A stretch of 40,758 nt of DNA from Bacillota bacterium (lineage in GTDB: Bacteria > Bacillota > Bacilli > Alicyclobacillales > SLC66): positions 1 through 40,758 of the forward strand of contig JAKACX010000017.1 in the NCBI GenBank assembly GCA_021821055.1, written 5' to 3'. The notes below the pieces were generated by a model that saw nothing but the letters and a program-made list of their open reading frames with translations, searched no databases and was not told where the DNA came from. A program made the position numbers and the translations under genes. Of this stretch, positions 40,683-40,758 are shown one piece after another; position 1 is the first letter of the stretch, and every line of letters starts with the position of its first letter.

Positions 40683-40758
40683 ATGAAAATCCTTTACATT
40701 GACGTGGACTCTCTGCGGCCCGACCATCTCGGATGCTACGGCTACGCGCGCGACACCT
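40683..40758 (+). CDS. Sulfatase, N-terminal fragment (cut by window end)
   Basis: Only the first 25 codons are in the window: MKILYIDVDSLRPDHLGCYG and YARDT. This is the classic N-terminus of type I sulfatases and related arylsulfatase-like phosphoesterases, with the metal-binding Asp residues in DVDSLRPDHLG. AGGAG lies nine bases before the ATG. In this setting it would remove sulfate from a sugar that the dehydrogenase and epimerase then process; the active-site Cys or Ser lies beyond the window, so activity cannot be judged. Confidence 0.85.
   Translation, partial: MKILYIDVDSLRPDHLGCYGYARDT

Noticed and set aside
40304-40702. 132-codon + frame before the sulfatase
   Set aside because: Cys/Arg-rich with no motif; it overlaps the sulfatase start and binding site, and the region holds imperfect repeats.
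1-40758. Insertion sequences, tRNA or rRNA genes, CRISPR arrays
   Set aside because: None found: no transposase motifs, no cloverleaf-like stretch, and no regularly spaced repeat with unique spacers.

Overview
The window looks like chromosomal DNA of a high-GC, Gram-positive, probably spore-former-related Firmicute (Bacillota; an Alicyclobacillus-like relative would fit, but that is inference). Signs are strong AGGAGG-type ribosome binding sites with many GTG and TTG starts, sigma-A-type promoters, a B. subtilis-like menaquinone gene set, PepF, PanD, a MoxR/DUF58/DUF4129 cluster, and a split sigma factor of the SigO/RsoA kind known from Bacillus. No rRNA, tRNA, CRISPR array or insertion sequence was seen.

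Region 1 (1-4262, + strand) is the most unusual part and is visibly poorer in GC than the rest. A good sigma-A promoter precedes two short genes that look like the two halves of one sigma factor: a region-4-like protein and a small region-2-like protein. After them come a 20-bp-period direct repeat, a 26-codon ORF with an ideal ribosome binding site and a TTG start, a strong hairpin, three small six-helix membrane proteins and one ABC ATPase. I read this as a self-contained module in which a two-part sigma factor controls a peptide (or leader peptide) and an ABC-2 transporter.

Region 2 (4294-10486, - strand) is a compact operon, in transcription order: polytopic membrane protein, DUF4129 protein, DUF4350 protein, MoxR ATPase, DUF58 protein, RDD protein. 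Such clusters are thought to act at the cell envelope. Region 3 (10881-11843) is thioredoxin reductase trxB. Region 4 (11952-21480) is the menaquinone locus: menA and a two-domain methyltransferase on the - strand, and menB-menE-menF-menD-menH tightly packed or overlapping on the + strand. menC is not in the window.

Region 5 (21646-32600) holds two acyl-CoA ligases, a two-component system, two MFS transporters, an acyltransferase-3 membrane protein, a lipase-like SGNH protein and a 31-residue membrane peptide with its own promoter. Region 6 (32780-36173) has the oligoendopeptidase pepF and panD, converging on a 21-bp hairpin, and a secreted protein of unknown function with an internal duplication. 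Region 7 (36346-40758) is a carbohydrate locus: LacI regulator, sugar epimerase/isomerase, Gfo/Idh/MocA dehydrogenase, an AraC regulator on the other strand, and the start of a sulfatase cut by the window end. Together these suggest uptake-independent processing of a sulfated or otherwise modified sugar.

A recurrent oddity is low-complexity, partly tandem-repeated insertions inside otherwise conserved enzymes (MoxR, DUF4350, MenF, MenD, one acyl-CoA ligase, one MFS loop).
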